DNA from: a virus
Length of the DNA: 37,783 bases
Strand: one strand, 5' to 3'
IMG/VR virus record: IMGVR_UViG_3300042332_000335
Span: 1 to 37,783 of that record
Made by a program: the position numbers and the translations under genes
Notes under the pieces: generated by a model
The model's database searches: none
What the model was told of the DNA's origin: nothing
Seen by the model: the letters and a program-made list of their open reading frames with translations, nothing else
In this document: in pieces, positions 15,602 to 22,226 of the stretch
Position numbering within the stretch: the stretch's first letter is position 1
Layout of the letters: each line of letters starts with the position of its first letter

Positions 15602-16412
15602 AAGGCTTGAACGAGTACGGAAACTCGCCCCAATGGTGGAGCTGTTTCCTTGGTTTCATTGAGTAGTGCTGCACATCGCACAGGGACAACCGCATGGCGG
15701 CAGCGTAGTCCTCCGAGAGGTACTCGTACTGCCCGGGCATGGTATCCACTGCGAACGGCATCCACAGGGTCGGGAACTCCTCGACCTGCACGTCCTTGCA
15801 CCAGTCGACTTTATACGGTGTCTGCACTCCTGACCCTCCGAGCGTATCAAGTGCGCCTATAAGGCAACGTCGAGGGATTGCGAGGCATCCGCTTGCGAAC
15901 ATCCGAATCGGCACAAGCTCAGTGGCGCACTCAGCATCATTCACTTGATGCTTTAGAGCGTGCAGATGCTCGGTCATCGGACGCAGGGCCGGCCTAGGCG
16001 GAACCGTTCTGCAAGGATAGGGGATGCACACGGTAGCCTGCTTCTCATGGGCAAGCTCCGCCATTCTGATGATGTCCTGCGGGTCGAACTCGATGTCATG
16101 GTCTACCTGCACCCAGACGTCCTTACCGGAATCTAGGAACCACTTGGTAGCCCTGCAGCGACTGCGGGAGATCAGTGCGTCCTCACGGATTGCCCGTAGA
16201 TCGGTCTGGCGGTCGCTCCGGCTGAAATTAGCCGCTAGGCCTACCCAAGACATCAGGCAGGCCGCTGAGATGCCGCCATAGGCATACAGGCTGACATGGA
16301 TGGAAGGCCTAGTGCCCGACTGGGTAACCTCATTCACTGTCGAGTTGGGCTTGGGTGCGTATAGGAACGGGTCGTCCATCTGGGGCGACTCTGTGTTGTT
16401 TGTGTCTGCCAT
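15591..16412 (-). CDS. GT-A type glycosyltransferase-like protein (273 aa)
   Basis: Residues about 37-60 (SIHVSLYAYGGISAACLMSW) and ALISRSRCRATKWFL lead to WVQVDHDIEFDPQDI, where D104-H105-D106 sits at the position of the metal/nucleotide-sugar binding DXD motif of GT-A folds. The rest includes ASGCLAIPRR and SEDYA, also typical for such enzymes. It probably transfers a sugar to DNA, a virion protein or a host surface structure; substrate is not deducible. I chose ATG 16412, one base after the upstream stop; the longer frame from 16514 overlaps the HTH gene. It is coupled to the small terminase gene. Confidence 0.7.
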   Translation of the reverse strand: MADTNNTESPQMDDPFLYAPKPNSTVNEVTQSGTRPSIHVSLYAYGGISAACLMSWVGLAANFSRSDRQTDLRAIREDALISRSRCRATKWFLDSGKDVWVQVDHDIEFDPQDIIRMAELAHEKQATVCIPYPCRTVPPRPALRPMTEHLHALKHQVNDAECATELVPIRMFASGCLAIPRRCLIGALDTLGGSGVQTPYKVDWCKDVQVEEFPTLWMPFAVDTMPGQYEYLSEDYAAAMRLSLCDVQHYSMKPRKQLHHWGEFPYSFKPYAG

Positions 16413-16413
16413 A

Positions 16414-16743
16414 TCAATCTTTGGTGCGTTGGTCGGTGAGAAACTGCTCGTGCCCCTTGCTGATAAGGTAGCAGATGGATCCGCGGGATACTCCGCAGGC
16501 CTCCGTGACTTCATCCAATGTCATGCCCTGCTCACGTAGGTCGTAGGCCATCCTGCAGAGCTGCGGAGTGTACTTCTGTTCGATGATGCGCTCTGTTTCC
16601 AATAGCATGGGGTCTAACGAACCATCCGGCAGGTACTTCTGGCCTACCGGGTAGGACATCCAGCCGTACTTGATAGCCTTCTTGATCAGTGCCGGGGCAT
16701 CGTTCAGCAGCTTGGCACGATCCAGATCGTACTTGGGTCTCAT
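16414..16743 (-). CDS. Small HTH DNA-binding protein (109 aa)
   Basis: The C-terminal part (TLDEVTEACGVSRGSICYLI) is a clear helix-turn-helix of the sigma-region-4/resolvase style, preceded by a helical segment (RIIEQKYTPQLCRMAYDLRE). The N-terminal half includes IKKAIKYGWMSYPVGQKYL. The start codon adjoins the helicase stop (TAAATG). It may be a transcription regulator or a small packaging or replication adaptor; the sequence does not decide. Within it, 16649-16659 repeats the core of the motif from the terminase gap. Confidence 0.65.
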   Translation of the reverse strand: MRPKYDLDRAKLLNDAPALIKKAIKYGWMSYPVGQKYLPDGSLDPMLLETERIIEQKYTPQLCRMAYDLREQGMTLDEVTEACGVSRGSICYLISKGHEQFLTDQRTKD

Positions 16744-18039
16744 TTAGTAAATCGGTGAAGGGTCGGTGAAACGGCAGTACTGGCCTTCGTACCAGAGGTT
16801 CACCAGTCCGCACTCGCCGTCTCTCTGTTTGGCAATGGCTATCACTGCTTCGCCTTGTGGTTCGTTCCTGTCCCGGTTGAGCAACAGCACGAGATCCGCA
16901 TCGCGTTCTATCTGACCGGAGTCTGCTAAGTCGGTCAGTCGTGGGATGCGTCCCTTGTCCTTTTCGTTCTCACGGTTCAACTGGGCGAGCGCTACGATAG
17001 CAGTTTTTGTGTCGGTGGCTACAGCTTTCAGCTTTCCCGATACTTCAGCGATCTCATAGGTCTTCTTCTCAGCAGCACGCGATCCATGGATTTTCTGCAG
17101 GTAATCTATGATAACCAACTGCACCTTCCACTTGCGCACTGCACGCCGTATCACCGCGGTAACAGATGAGATATTCGATATACTCGAGCCGGACACAAAC
17201 TGAATCGGACTACCAGCTATCTTTCCCGAGGCCATACTCATAGCCTTCATACCTCCTTGATCCAGATCGCCAGTCTTAATGCTCTGCATTGGCACAGAGC
17301 CAACACTAGATACCATACGTCTAACTATAGACTCATCGGACATCTCTAGCGACACAAATAGCGTAGGCACTCTCTCATTGATACAGGCAGCATTGGCTAT
17401 TGCTATGGCTATGGCTGTCTTACCAATGCTCGGTCGTGCCGCTATGATAGTCAGCTCGCCCAACTGGAAACCATCGGTCTTCTGGTCGAGATGGAAGAAG
17501 CCCGAGGTGATGCCCGAGAGCTTGCCCTTGCGGTTGAATCTCTCCTGCGTGGAGTCGATAAACCTGCCTACCACCGACTTGGAGGATTGCACGTCCTCCT
17601 TGGATGCCTCAACGGTGAGCCCTGCTTCGGCATTAGAGACGATTTGATCGACGCTTAGGGTCAACACAGCGGACTCACGTATCAGACGGTCTCCTGCGGC
17701 ACGTAGCTGGCGTCTGTGGTGGGCTTCCAAGACGGCCTTGAGGAAGGAGGGGTAGTTCGCGGCTGATGGGCACAGCTCGTCTGCCTTGCTCAATTCCTCG
17801 AAAGGCGGGGCGATCTGAGGAATAGAACGCTTCCACTCGGTGACAATAGACTTCAGGTTGACCTGCTCGCTCTTAGCAGTAATGCCTTTGATCAACTCAT
17901 AGATACTACGGAGCCTATCGTTCTGTATTGCATCAGTAGGGACTTGTGCGAATACCTCGTAACACACATCGGATCCTCCAGTAATACAGGAGCCAATAAG
18001 ACCAAACTCATCGTCGCCTGCGTCGAATGGGTCGTTCAT
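16744..18039 (-). CDS. DnaB-family replicative helicase (431 aa)
   Basis: Ring helicase that unwinds DNA at the fork. Residues 1-130 form the N-terminal DnaB domain. The RecA-like core begins near 175 with GITSGFFHLDQKTDGFQLGE, has Walker A ARPSIGKT (201-208), SLEMS (230-234), Walker B LVIIDYLQ (308-315), ALAQLNRE (350-357), LADSGQIERDADLV (371-384) and the arginine-finger region AKQRDGECG (403-411). It directly follows the initiator-like gene with an ATGA overlap, a helicase-loader/initiator pairing. There is no primase domain, so priming needs a host or unrecognised phage factor. Confidence 0.92.
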   Translation of the reverse strand: MNDPFDAGDDEFGLIGSCITGGSDVCYEVFAQVPTDAIQNDRLRSIYELIKGITAKSEQVNLKSIVTEWKRSIPQIAPPFEELSKADELCPSAANYPSFLKAVLEAHHRRQLRAAGDRLIRESAVLTLSVDQIVSNAEAGLTVEASKEDVQSSKSVVGRFIDSTQERFNRKGKLSGITSGFFHLDQKTDGFQLGELTIIAARPSIGKTAIAIAIANAACINERVPTLFVSLEMSDESIVRRMVSSVGSVPMQSIKTGDLDQGGMKAMSMASGKIAGSPIQFVSGSSISNISSVTAVIRRAVRKWKVQLVIIDYLQKIHGSRAAEKKTYEIAEVSGKLKAVATDTKTAIVALAQLNRENEKDKGRIPRLTDLADSGQIERDADLVLLLNRDRNEPQGEAVIAIAKQRDGECGLVNLWYEGQYCRFTDPSPIY

Positions 18040-18830
18040 AGGTAGTTCCTGATGTCGGTTGGATCATTGGGGTTGGGAGGCAACTTGGCGCTGCCTTCCT
18101 CAGATTTGTTTCCACCAGAAGCTAGAAGGCATCTAACCTTGTCGACTTCTCCGTTCCAATTGTTCAGCAGTGTCATCAGCTCCCGGCGGAGGTACGGGTC
18201 TTTCGACTTGTAGCGTGCTTCAACCAGCGCGATGTCATCCTCCGGTGTGTTCAACTCAAAGACCTCTTTCAAGCCCTTGATCTCCTTGGGACTCCAGCGT
18301 GTATCGGGACGGCGGTGAACCATTGCACCAACTCGCAGGCGGAAGGCTTCAAGCTCAGGAGAAAGGGCACGTGTGCCATCTCCTTCCTTTCCTTCCTTTC
18401 CCTTCCCTTCCTTAAGGCACGCGTGGTCGTCGCGTGGCTCACGCGTGGCTGACGCGTCAGATTCCTCGGTGTTTATTGGGGTTTCTTCAATGTTTCCTTC
18501 TGGATCAGGCAAAGCAGACTGCGATTCCCGGTTGTTGATCACTTGATGCTTTTTGAAACTCGGAATGCATCCAAAGCACGCGTCACCCACGCGATACTTG
18601 AGAACGAAAGCACGCGTGGTCAACGCGTCGAGCACGCGTGAAAAGTCGACTCCATCGTATGGCAGAATCTGCACACCGATGCGCCTAGGCTCCCACTTGA
18701 ATCGACCTTCCCGATCAGCAATGCACCACAGGCCTGCAAAGGCCACGCGGAGTGGCAGTTTGGTTTCTATCTCGGCTGCAAACAGTCCCTCGTGATGGAA
18801 GAACTCCGGTTTGATTGTACGGATTCTCAT
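18036..18830 (-). CDS. Replication initiator / replisome organiser-like protein (264 aa)
   Basis: The N-terminal ~100 residues (RIRTIKPEFFHHEGL..., FAGLWCIADREGRFKW, ILPYDG, IPSFKKHQVINNRESQS) form a winged-helix-type domain common in phage replication proteins encoded next to DnaB. A low-complexity linker rich in Lys/Glu/Gly (KEGKGKEGKEGDG) comes from a 35-base pyrimidine tract, followed by a helical C-terminal part ending KLPPNPNDPTDIRNYL that may contact the helicase. The gene body contains the 11-bp-spaced iteron array (18418-18641), the same arrangement as lambda O with its internal origin. Coupled by ATGA to both HNH gene and helicase. Confidence 0.75.
   Translation of the reverse strand: MRIRTIKPEFFHHEGLFAAEIETKLPLRVAFAGLWCIADREGRFKWEPRRIGVQILPYDGVDFSRVLDALTTRAFVLKYRVGDACFGCIPSFKKHQVINNRESQSALPDPEGNIEETPINTEESDASATREPRDDHACLKEGKGKEGKEGDGTRALSPELEAFRLRVGAMVHRRPDTRWSPKEIKGLKEVFELNTPEDDIALVEARYKSKDPYLRRELMTLLNNWNGEVDKVRCLLASGGNKSEEGSAKLPPNPNDPTDIRNYL
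18379..18413 (+). other. 35-base pyrimidine tract beside the iterons
   Basis: An uninterrupted C/T run of 35 bases on the plus strand (purine-only on the minus strand) lies 4 bases left of the first iteron cluster. It encodes the Lys/Glu/Gly linker of the initiator. Such tracts can melt or form unusual structures near origins, but that role is inference here. Confidence 0.7.
18418..18641. repeat. ACGCGT iterons at 11-bp spacing; candidate replication origin
   Basis: Palindromic ACGCGT cores start at 18419, 18441, 18452, 18578, 18612, 18623 and 18634, with one-mismatch copies at 18430 (TCGCGT) and 18589 (ACGCGA). Within clusters the start-to-start distance is exactly 11 bp (18419-18430-18441-18452; 18578-18589; 18612-18623-18634). 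The local unit is about CACGCGTGGCT. Because 11 is not a multiple of 3, the repeats fall in all three codon phases, so protein coding cannot explain them. Between clusters lies a ~115-bp more AT-rich part, a possible unwinding element. Confidence 0.8.
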
Positions 18831-19315
18831 TGATTTGCCTTGTTTTCGACTTCAGCAAATACGACTTGCGTCCTTAGTTTGGAGAGCCATTCGTCAGTCA
18901 TAATGCCAGCCTCTGCCGCATCTTTCAAAAGGTGCAGTGCTTCCAGTGGAGGCCACCCTGCTTGATGTGCCGCTCTTTCAATAAAGAAAAGCACTCCTTC
19001 ATCGCACCCAGATTCTTGCTGGATCAATTGCATCTGGCGTTCGATTTCAAAGCAGGCTGAAACTTCCCAGATGTGAAAGTAGGATGGCCTTTGTCGAGAA
19101 TCATCATTGCCCTCTGAATGGCACTTACGGCACAGCGTAGCCATTGATGATGCCGGGTATTCCCACGGCATTCTTCCTGAGATGTAGTAAAAATGGTGGA
19201 CCGAAAGCATGTTGGTTTCAGACGAACAATTAACGCACCGGAAACCGTCTCTAGACATGATTTGAAGGCGCTTCTTCTGCCACAGCGGATGTTGGAGTTT
19301 TTCGGAATATGTCAT
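18827..19315 (-). CDS. HNH endonuclease (162 aa)
   Basis: Residues 8-70 carry the HNH fold: HPLWQKKRLQIMSRDGFRC, C27-x2-C30, SVHH at 38-41, YYISGRMPWEYP, then LCRKCH at 61-66 with C62-x2-C65 forming the second half of the zinc site. The remaining ~95 residues are helical and unrecognised. It may be a free-standing homing-type nuclease or a nicking enzyme acting at packaging or replication; its place before the initiator gene favours a replication or DNA-processing link. No ribosome site is visible; a folded leader lies immediately upstream. Confidence 0.85.
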   Translation of the reverse strand: MTYSEKLQHPLWQKKRLQIMSRDGFRCVNCSSETNMLSVHHFYYISGRMPWEYPASSMATLCRKCHSEGNDDSRQRPSYFHIWEVSACFEIERQMQLIQQESGCDEGVLFFIERAAHQAGWPPLEALHLLKDAAEAGIMTDEWLSKLRTQVVFAEVENKANQ

Positions 19316-19318
19316 GTA

Positions 19319-19405
19319 TCAAACGGAAATCCCCACCAGACACAGGGTAGGAGATCGCAGGAAGGAACTGCGAATGCCTGTGGTGGTGGGGATAAAAGTT
19401 GTCAT
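19319..19405 (-). CDS. Possible 28-aa leader peptide before the HNH gene
   Basis: An ATG frame (MTTFIPTTTGIRSSFLRSPT and 8 more residues) spans the strong hairpin at 19329-19393 and stops three bases before the HNH start, so its translation would open the hairpin and could couple to the HNH gene. The only purine-rich stretch (AAGGAC) is too close to its ATG to be a normal ribosome site. It may simply be non-coding. Confidence 0.25.
   Translation of the reverse strand: MTTFIPTTTGIRSSFLRSPTLCLVGISV
19329..19393 (-). promoter_or_regulatory. Long two-part hairpin in the HNH leader
   Basis: Arms 19329-19346 (ATCCCCACCAGACACAGG) and 19377-19393 (CCTGTGGTGGTGGGGAT) pair over about 16 bases with a small mismatch. 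A second, inner stem TCGCAG/CTGCGA (19355-19360 with 19368-19373) closes a 7-base loop. No U-tract follows, so it is not a normal terminator. It ends 14 bases before the HNH start codon. Translation control or RNA protection fit best. Confidence 0.65.
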
Positions 19406-19489
19406 GTCCTTCAGATGGTTTCGACGCTCACCTCCTACAGCTCACGTCGACGGGCTCTCCCTATCGGATAGCCTGAACTCTGTCTAGGG
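19406..19489 (-). promoter_or_regulatory. Upstream part of the HNH leader with two more dyads
   Basis: TCGACG (19421-19426) and CGTCGA (19445-19450) are perfect inverted arms; on the minus strand the loop contains TAGGAGG, a ribosome-binding-like sequence. A further CTATC-G-GATAG dyad lies at 19461-19471. With the hairpin at 19329-19393, the 174-base gap looks like a folded RNA leader. No clear sigma-70 boxes are visible. Confidence 0.45.
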
Positions 19490-20152
19490 TCAGTACGCCG
19501 GTATCAGGATATCCGCCACCTTCTGCGTCAGCTCGACGTCCCGCCGGCAATAGTCAAGTGCCGCTTGACGGTTGGTATTCCACAGCGTCGAAAAGTCCGC
19601 GCCGTTGCCTGCCTTCTCACCGAGGCCTAGGTGCCTGCTGATCGCTGCCAGACTGCCGTGGGCACGGTTGTCCCCGAGCTGCCACACCTCACGCAGGTCG
19701 ATCACAAGATCGTTCCAATAGCGCCCCTGACGCAGCCAGTAGGGCACCTGAATCCGATGCTTCCAACTGCGCTTTATCAGGAACGGCAGGTCAAAAGGTT
19801 TCACGTTGAACCCAATGAGCTTCGGGTTGCGCTCGTAGTATGTCAGGAGATTCCACCACTCCCGCAGCATAGCAGCCTCACCACCGGGCTCCGACGAGAA
19901 GACTCCGGCCTGCTGGTGTTCGATGCGGTATCCGATGCACAGCACCTGTCCGCTCAGTGCATCCAATGCTGCGCTCCGGATGTAGTCCGCGGTGTGCGAC
20001 TCCTCGGCACGCTGGATCTTCTCTGCGATCAGGTCGGGGTTCTTAGTGTTGCCCAGTTTGACCGCGGCTGGATCGAACGGCGGGATAACAAGCTCCGATA
20101 GCGGTAACGGGCCTGTCTCGATGTCGAAGTAGATGTTAGGGTTTGCTGGCAT
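19490..20152 (-). CDS. DEDDy-type 3'-5' exonuclease (220 aa)
   Basis: A stand-alone proofreading-type exonuclease of the DnaQ/PolB-exonuclease superfamily. Exo I is IYFDIETG (D10, E12), Exo II is LIGFNVKPFDLPFL, and Exo III is ALDYCRRDVELT, with Tyr four residues before the Asp, so the DEDDy subclass. There is no polymerase domain and no polymerase gene in the genome, so it may trim ends in recombination or repair, or work with the host polymerase. I chose ATG 20152, which overlaps the previous gene by 17 bases; the ATG at 20203 would add an unlikely 17-residue extension. Confidence 0.85.
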   Translation of the reverse strand: MPANPNIYFDIETGPLPLSELVIPPFDPAAVKLGNTKNPDLIAEKIQRAEESHTADYIRSAALDALSGQVLCIGYRIEHQQAGVFSSEPGGEAAMLREWWNLLTYYERNPKLIGFNVKPFDLPFLIKRSWKHRIQVPYWLRQGRYWNDLVIDLREVWQLGDNRAHGSLAAISRHLGLGEKAGNGADFSTLWNTNRQAALDYCRRDVELTQKVADILIPAY

Positions 20153-20441
20153 TGGGTTTGGGTCGGTTGAGTGCGTAATAGGCTGTATTGAGTCCGACCC
20201 CAAAGTGCTCCGCGATCTCGCGGTAGTTGTGCCACTTGTGGGTCTTCCTCCACTGCTGGATCTTGTCGATTGTCTCCTGCTTGATTGCGTACTTCCTGTC
20301 GGGATGCTGTTTCTTGATCTTACGAGGCTGATTGAGAGGCTTTGGTGGCCTTGGTGGCTCCGGAGCTGGTGCTGGCCTCACATAGCCTGCTGGAGGCGCG
20401 CAGAGCTGCGCTATGCGCTCCGCGCTGAGATTGAGTTTCAT
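20136..20441 (-). CDS. Small HTH protein (101 aa)
   Basis: The N-terminal half contains a proline-rich stretch (APAPEPPRPPKPLNQPRK), followed by a basic part (KKQHPDRKYAIKQETIDKIQ) and a C-terminal helix-turn-helix (HNYREIAEHFGVGLNTAYYA). It is one of several small HTH proteins here and is likely a DNA-binding regulator or replication accessory. No ribosome site is obvious. An 87-base gap to the next upstream gene shows only a short direct repeat (TCACCG) and no clear promoter. Confidence 0.65.
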   Translation of the reverse strand: MKLNLSAERIAQLCAPPAGYVRPAPAPEPPRPPKPLNQPRKIKKQHPDRKYAIKQETIDKIQQWRKTHKWHNYREIAEHFGVGLNTAYYALNRPKPNASKP

Positions 20442-20528
20442 TGGAAAGATGTGTGCGTTTGTCCGCCGATGCGCACCCCCGGCTGCTAACCATGAATCAC
20501 CGATGACTACAGGTCACCGGAGAGTGTA

Positions 20529-20951
20529 TTACGTAGGCTTTCCGCAGTGAACACAGCAGACGTTGCGGCGGGGCCTACGATTAAGCGGCTCGACTTCAAG
20601 CCACTCGCAAATCTCGACGTAGGACTTACGTCCGAAGCTCCAAATGGCTCCCGGGTACAGGTGGCCGCTCTTGTAGAGGGCCAGCGCTTCCTCCTTGGAG
20701 TGGATGCACAGATCCTCAAGCACTCGGAAAGTGCGGTTGGTGAATGGGAAGCCCCACAGACGCAGGACCTCTTCCATCTCCTTGGCGCTGGCGATCACCT
20801 GATGGATCCGTTGGCGCGACAGGTTCAGCTTGTTGCCGATCTCCTGCAGGGTCATCCCATCGGAGCGCATCTGGACCACGCCGGGCACCAAGTGCTTGAG
20901 CTTGGCGTACTCCTTGCGCTTGGGCTTGATCTCAGAAAAAGACGTCGTCAT
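20529..20951 (-). CDS. Transcription-regulator-like protein: sigma-type HTH plus alpha-CTD-like domain (140 aa)
   Basis: Residues about 22-57 (LVPGVVQMRSDGMTLQEIGN then KLNLSRQRIHQVIASA) form a helix-turn-helix like sigma-70 region 4. Residues about 68-120 (TNRTFRVLEDLCIHSKEEAL... WSFGRKSYVEICEWL) follow the helix-hairpin-helix pattern of the RNA polymerase alpha-subunit C-terminal domain, including the FGRKS..EI signature. The C-terminus has Cys residues (CCVHCG). It may direct host RNA polymerase to phage promoters; this is inference. Its ATG overlaps the SSB gene end by 20 bases. Confidence 0.65.
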   Translation of the reverse strand: MTTSFSEIKPKRKEYAKLKHLVPGVVQMRSDGMTLQEIGNKLNLSRQRIHQVIASAKEMEEVLRLWGFPFTNRTFRVLEDLCIHSKEEALALYKSGHLYPGAIWSFGRKSYVEICEWLEVEPLNRRPRRNVCCVHCGKPT

Positions 20952-21675
20952 CGGCTGTGATCTCCTTGTTCGCTGCTTTGATTGCTTCGAGACGTGCGTT
21001 GATGGCTTGGATCAACTGCTTGTCCTGAGTGCTGGCGTTCTTGTCCGCCATGGCCTTCGGGATCCAGTGCTCGGCAAGCTGGCCAACCGAGATGTCGTTC
21101 AGGTCGCACAGCGGGACTCCGCGGAACTTACCCACGTGCACCTGAGTCTTCAGGATGTCGGTTGGGCGGTTGGTAGAACCATCGGGCCTGATGGTAACTA
21201 CCTTGTCATCCTCCCGGGGAGGCCTGTCCTGCAGGCGTACCCACTGGCCCGACGGCTTCAGCTCACCGCTCTTCAGCGGCATGATGAGCTTGATGTTGGC
21301 GTACACCTTGGTGCCGTCCATCGACTCCTCGTGAGCGATCACGATGCTGCAGGACTTGCCAATCAGGCTCTCTAGGTCGAGCGACTTGTTCTCTTGCTCG
21401 TTCAGCTTCCGCCCAAACCAGTCCTTGAGGAACTTGGTCAACGCTGCCTTCTCGTGCAATGAAGGCACCATGGGCTTGGTGAACACTACCCACGGCTGCA
21501 CCGGGTCGCGTGAGTCGTCCTGAAGATCAATCTCGAAAGCGAACTTGAACTTCTTCTTGGTGCCGTACTCGGTTTCGTACTCCTTGAGCGGAGTCACGTC
21601 CACACACACCGCCTTGCCCGTATACTCGGGGCACGGTGCGTACTCTTTCTTACCGCCGCTTGCGCTGATTATCAT
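20932..21675 (-). CDS. SSB-like single-strand DNA-binding protein with acidic C-terminal tip (247 aa)
   Basis: The N-terminal ~150 residues are an OB-fold-type domain of a phage family usually found beside replication genes: AVCVDVTPLKEYETEYGTKK, KFAFEID, PSLHEKAALTKFLKDWFG, SLIGKSCSIVIAHEE, YANIKLIMPL. A linker and a helical part follow, and the chain ends ADDDVFF, closely resembling the acidic, Phe-terminated tail by which bacterial SSBs recruit partners. A CAA-rich stretch (minus strand AACAACAACAAC) precedes the start, probably an unstructured leader. Likely coats single strands during replication and recombination. Confidence 0.75.
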   Translation of the reverse strand: MIISASGGKKEYAPCPEYTGKAVCVDVTPLKEYETEYGTKKKFKFAFEIDLQDDSRDPVQPWVVFTKPMVPSLHEKAALTKFLKDWFGRKLNEQENKSLDLESLIGKSCSIVIAHEESMDGTKVYANIKLIMPLKSGELKPSGQWVRLQDRPPREDDKVVTIRPDGSTNRPTDILKTQVHVGKFRGVPLCDLNDISVGQLAEHWIPKAMADKNASTQDKQLIQAINARLEAIKAANKEITADDDVFF

Positions 21676-21703
21676 GTGTCGTCTTACGTGTTGTTGTTGT
21701 TGT

Positions 21704-21895
21704 TTACTTGGAGGCCTGTTTTTCGACCTCGGAAAGCTGTTTCGCCATCCGGCTGTACTGCGCCCAATAGTCGGGCCATGTCTGCTTGATCTTCGCTATG
21801 TTCTCCGTATCGGCCACAAGGGCCGCGGCACCTAGTTTCCGCACAAAGCTGCCTCCGTATTCCATCATCGTCTCAATGGTTTTCTTGTCGTTCAC
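21704..21895 (-). CDS. Small conserved phage protein beside SSB (63 aa)
   Basis: A helical protein with the pattern MMEYGGSFVRKLGAAALVAD then IAKIKQTWPDYWAQYSRMA. I recognise this GGSFVxAL...WPxYW...Y signature from small phage proteins encoded next to single-strand-binding or recombination genes; no function is established. The start is GTG at 21895, overlapping the previous stop as GTGA. It ends in a charged helix (EVEKQASK). Confidence 0.65.
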   Translation of the reverse strand: MNDKKTIETMMEYGGSFVRKLGAAALVADTENIAKIKQTWPDYWAQYSRMAKQLSEVEKQASK

Positions 21896-22041
21896 TTGGT
21901 TGCCTTTCCCCGGCGTCGTGTCCAGTAGGACGTGAACTCAATCTTCTTGGCCCGTGCTGCACGGAAGGCTGCACCGACTTCTCCGCGGGACAGCACTCGG
22001 ATGCCATCGCCTTCACGCTGAATCTCTTTGGCTGATCTCAT
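21892..22041 (-). CDS. Small basic protein (49 aa)
   Basis: A 49-residue frame that fills the space between two coupled genes exactly: its ATG (22039-22041) overlaps the upstream stop as ATGA and its TGA overlaps the downstream GTG start as GTGA. The protein reads MRSAKEIQREGDGIRVLSRG, then EVGAAFRAARAKKIEFTSYW and a basic end TRRRGKATK. High Arg/Lys content suggests nucleic-acid binding. No known family is recognised. The double coupling makes it very likely to be real despite its size. Confidence 0.7.
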   Translation of the reverse strand: MRSAKEIQREGDGIRVLSRGEVGAAFRAARAKKIEFTSYWTRRRGKATK

Positions 22042-22226
22042 TGCACAATGAAGTCGAAGTTGGTTTGCCAGCTATGGCAAAGCCGGTTGTAGGTGTCGCT
22101 CTTGATCTTCCAAGTGCGCGGGTCTCGCGTTGATCCGGTGTGACGACACTTAATACGAACGTCGATGTCTTGAATCGCTATGTTTCGCAGCCGGTGGTCC
22201 GGTGGGAGTTCGTGGAGTTTGGTCAC
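22038..22226 (-). CDS. Small protein of unknown function (62 aa)
   Basis: Begins at GTG 22226, overlapping the upstream stop as GTGA, and ends at an ATGA junction with the next gene. The sequence contains LHELPPDHRLRNIAIQDIDV then KCRHTGSTRDPRTWKIKSDT and ends NFDFIVQ. No family is recognised. A longer frame from 22253 would overlap the upstream gene by more and is not preferred. Confidence 0.6.
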   Translation of the reverse strand: MTKLHELPPDHRLRNIAIQDIDVRIKCRHTGSTRDPRTWKIKSDTYNRLCHSWQTNFDFIVQ

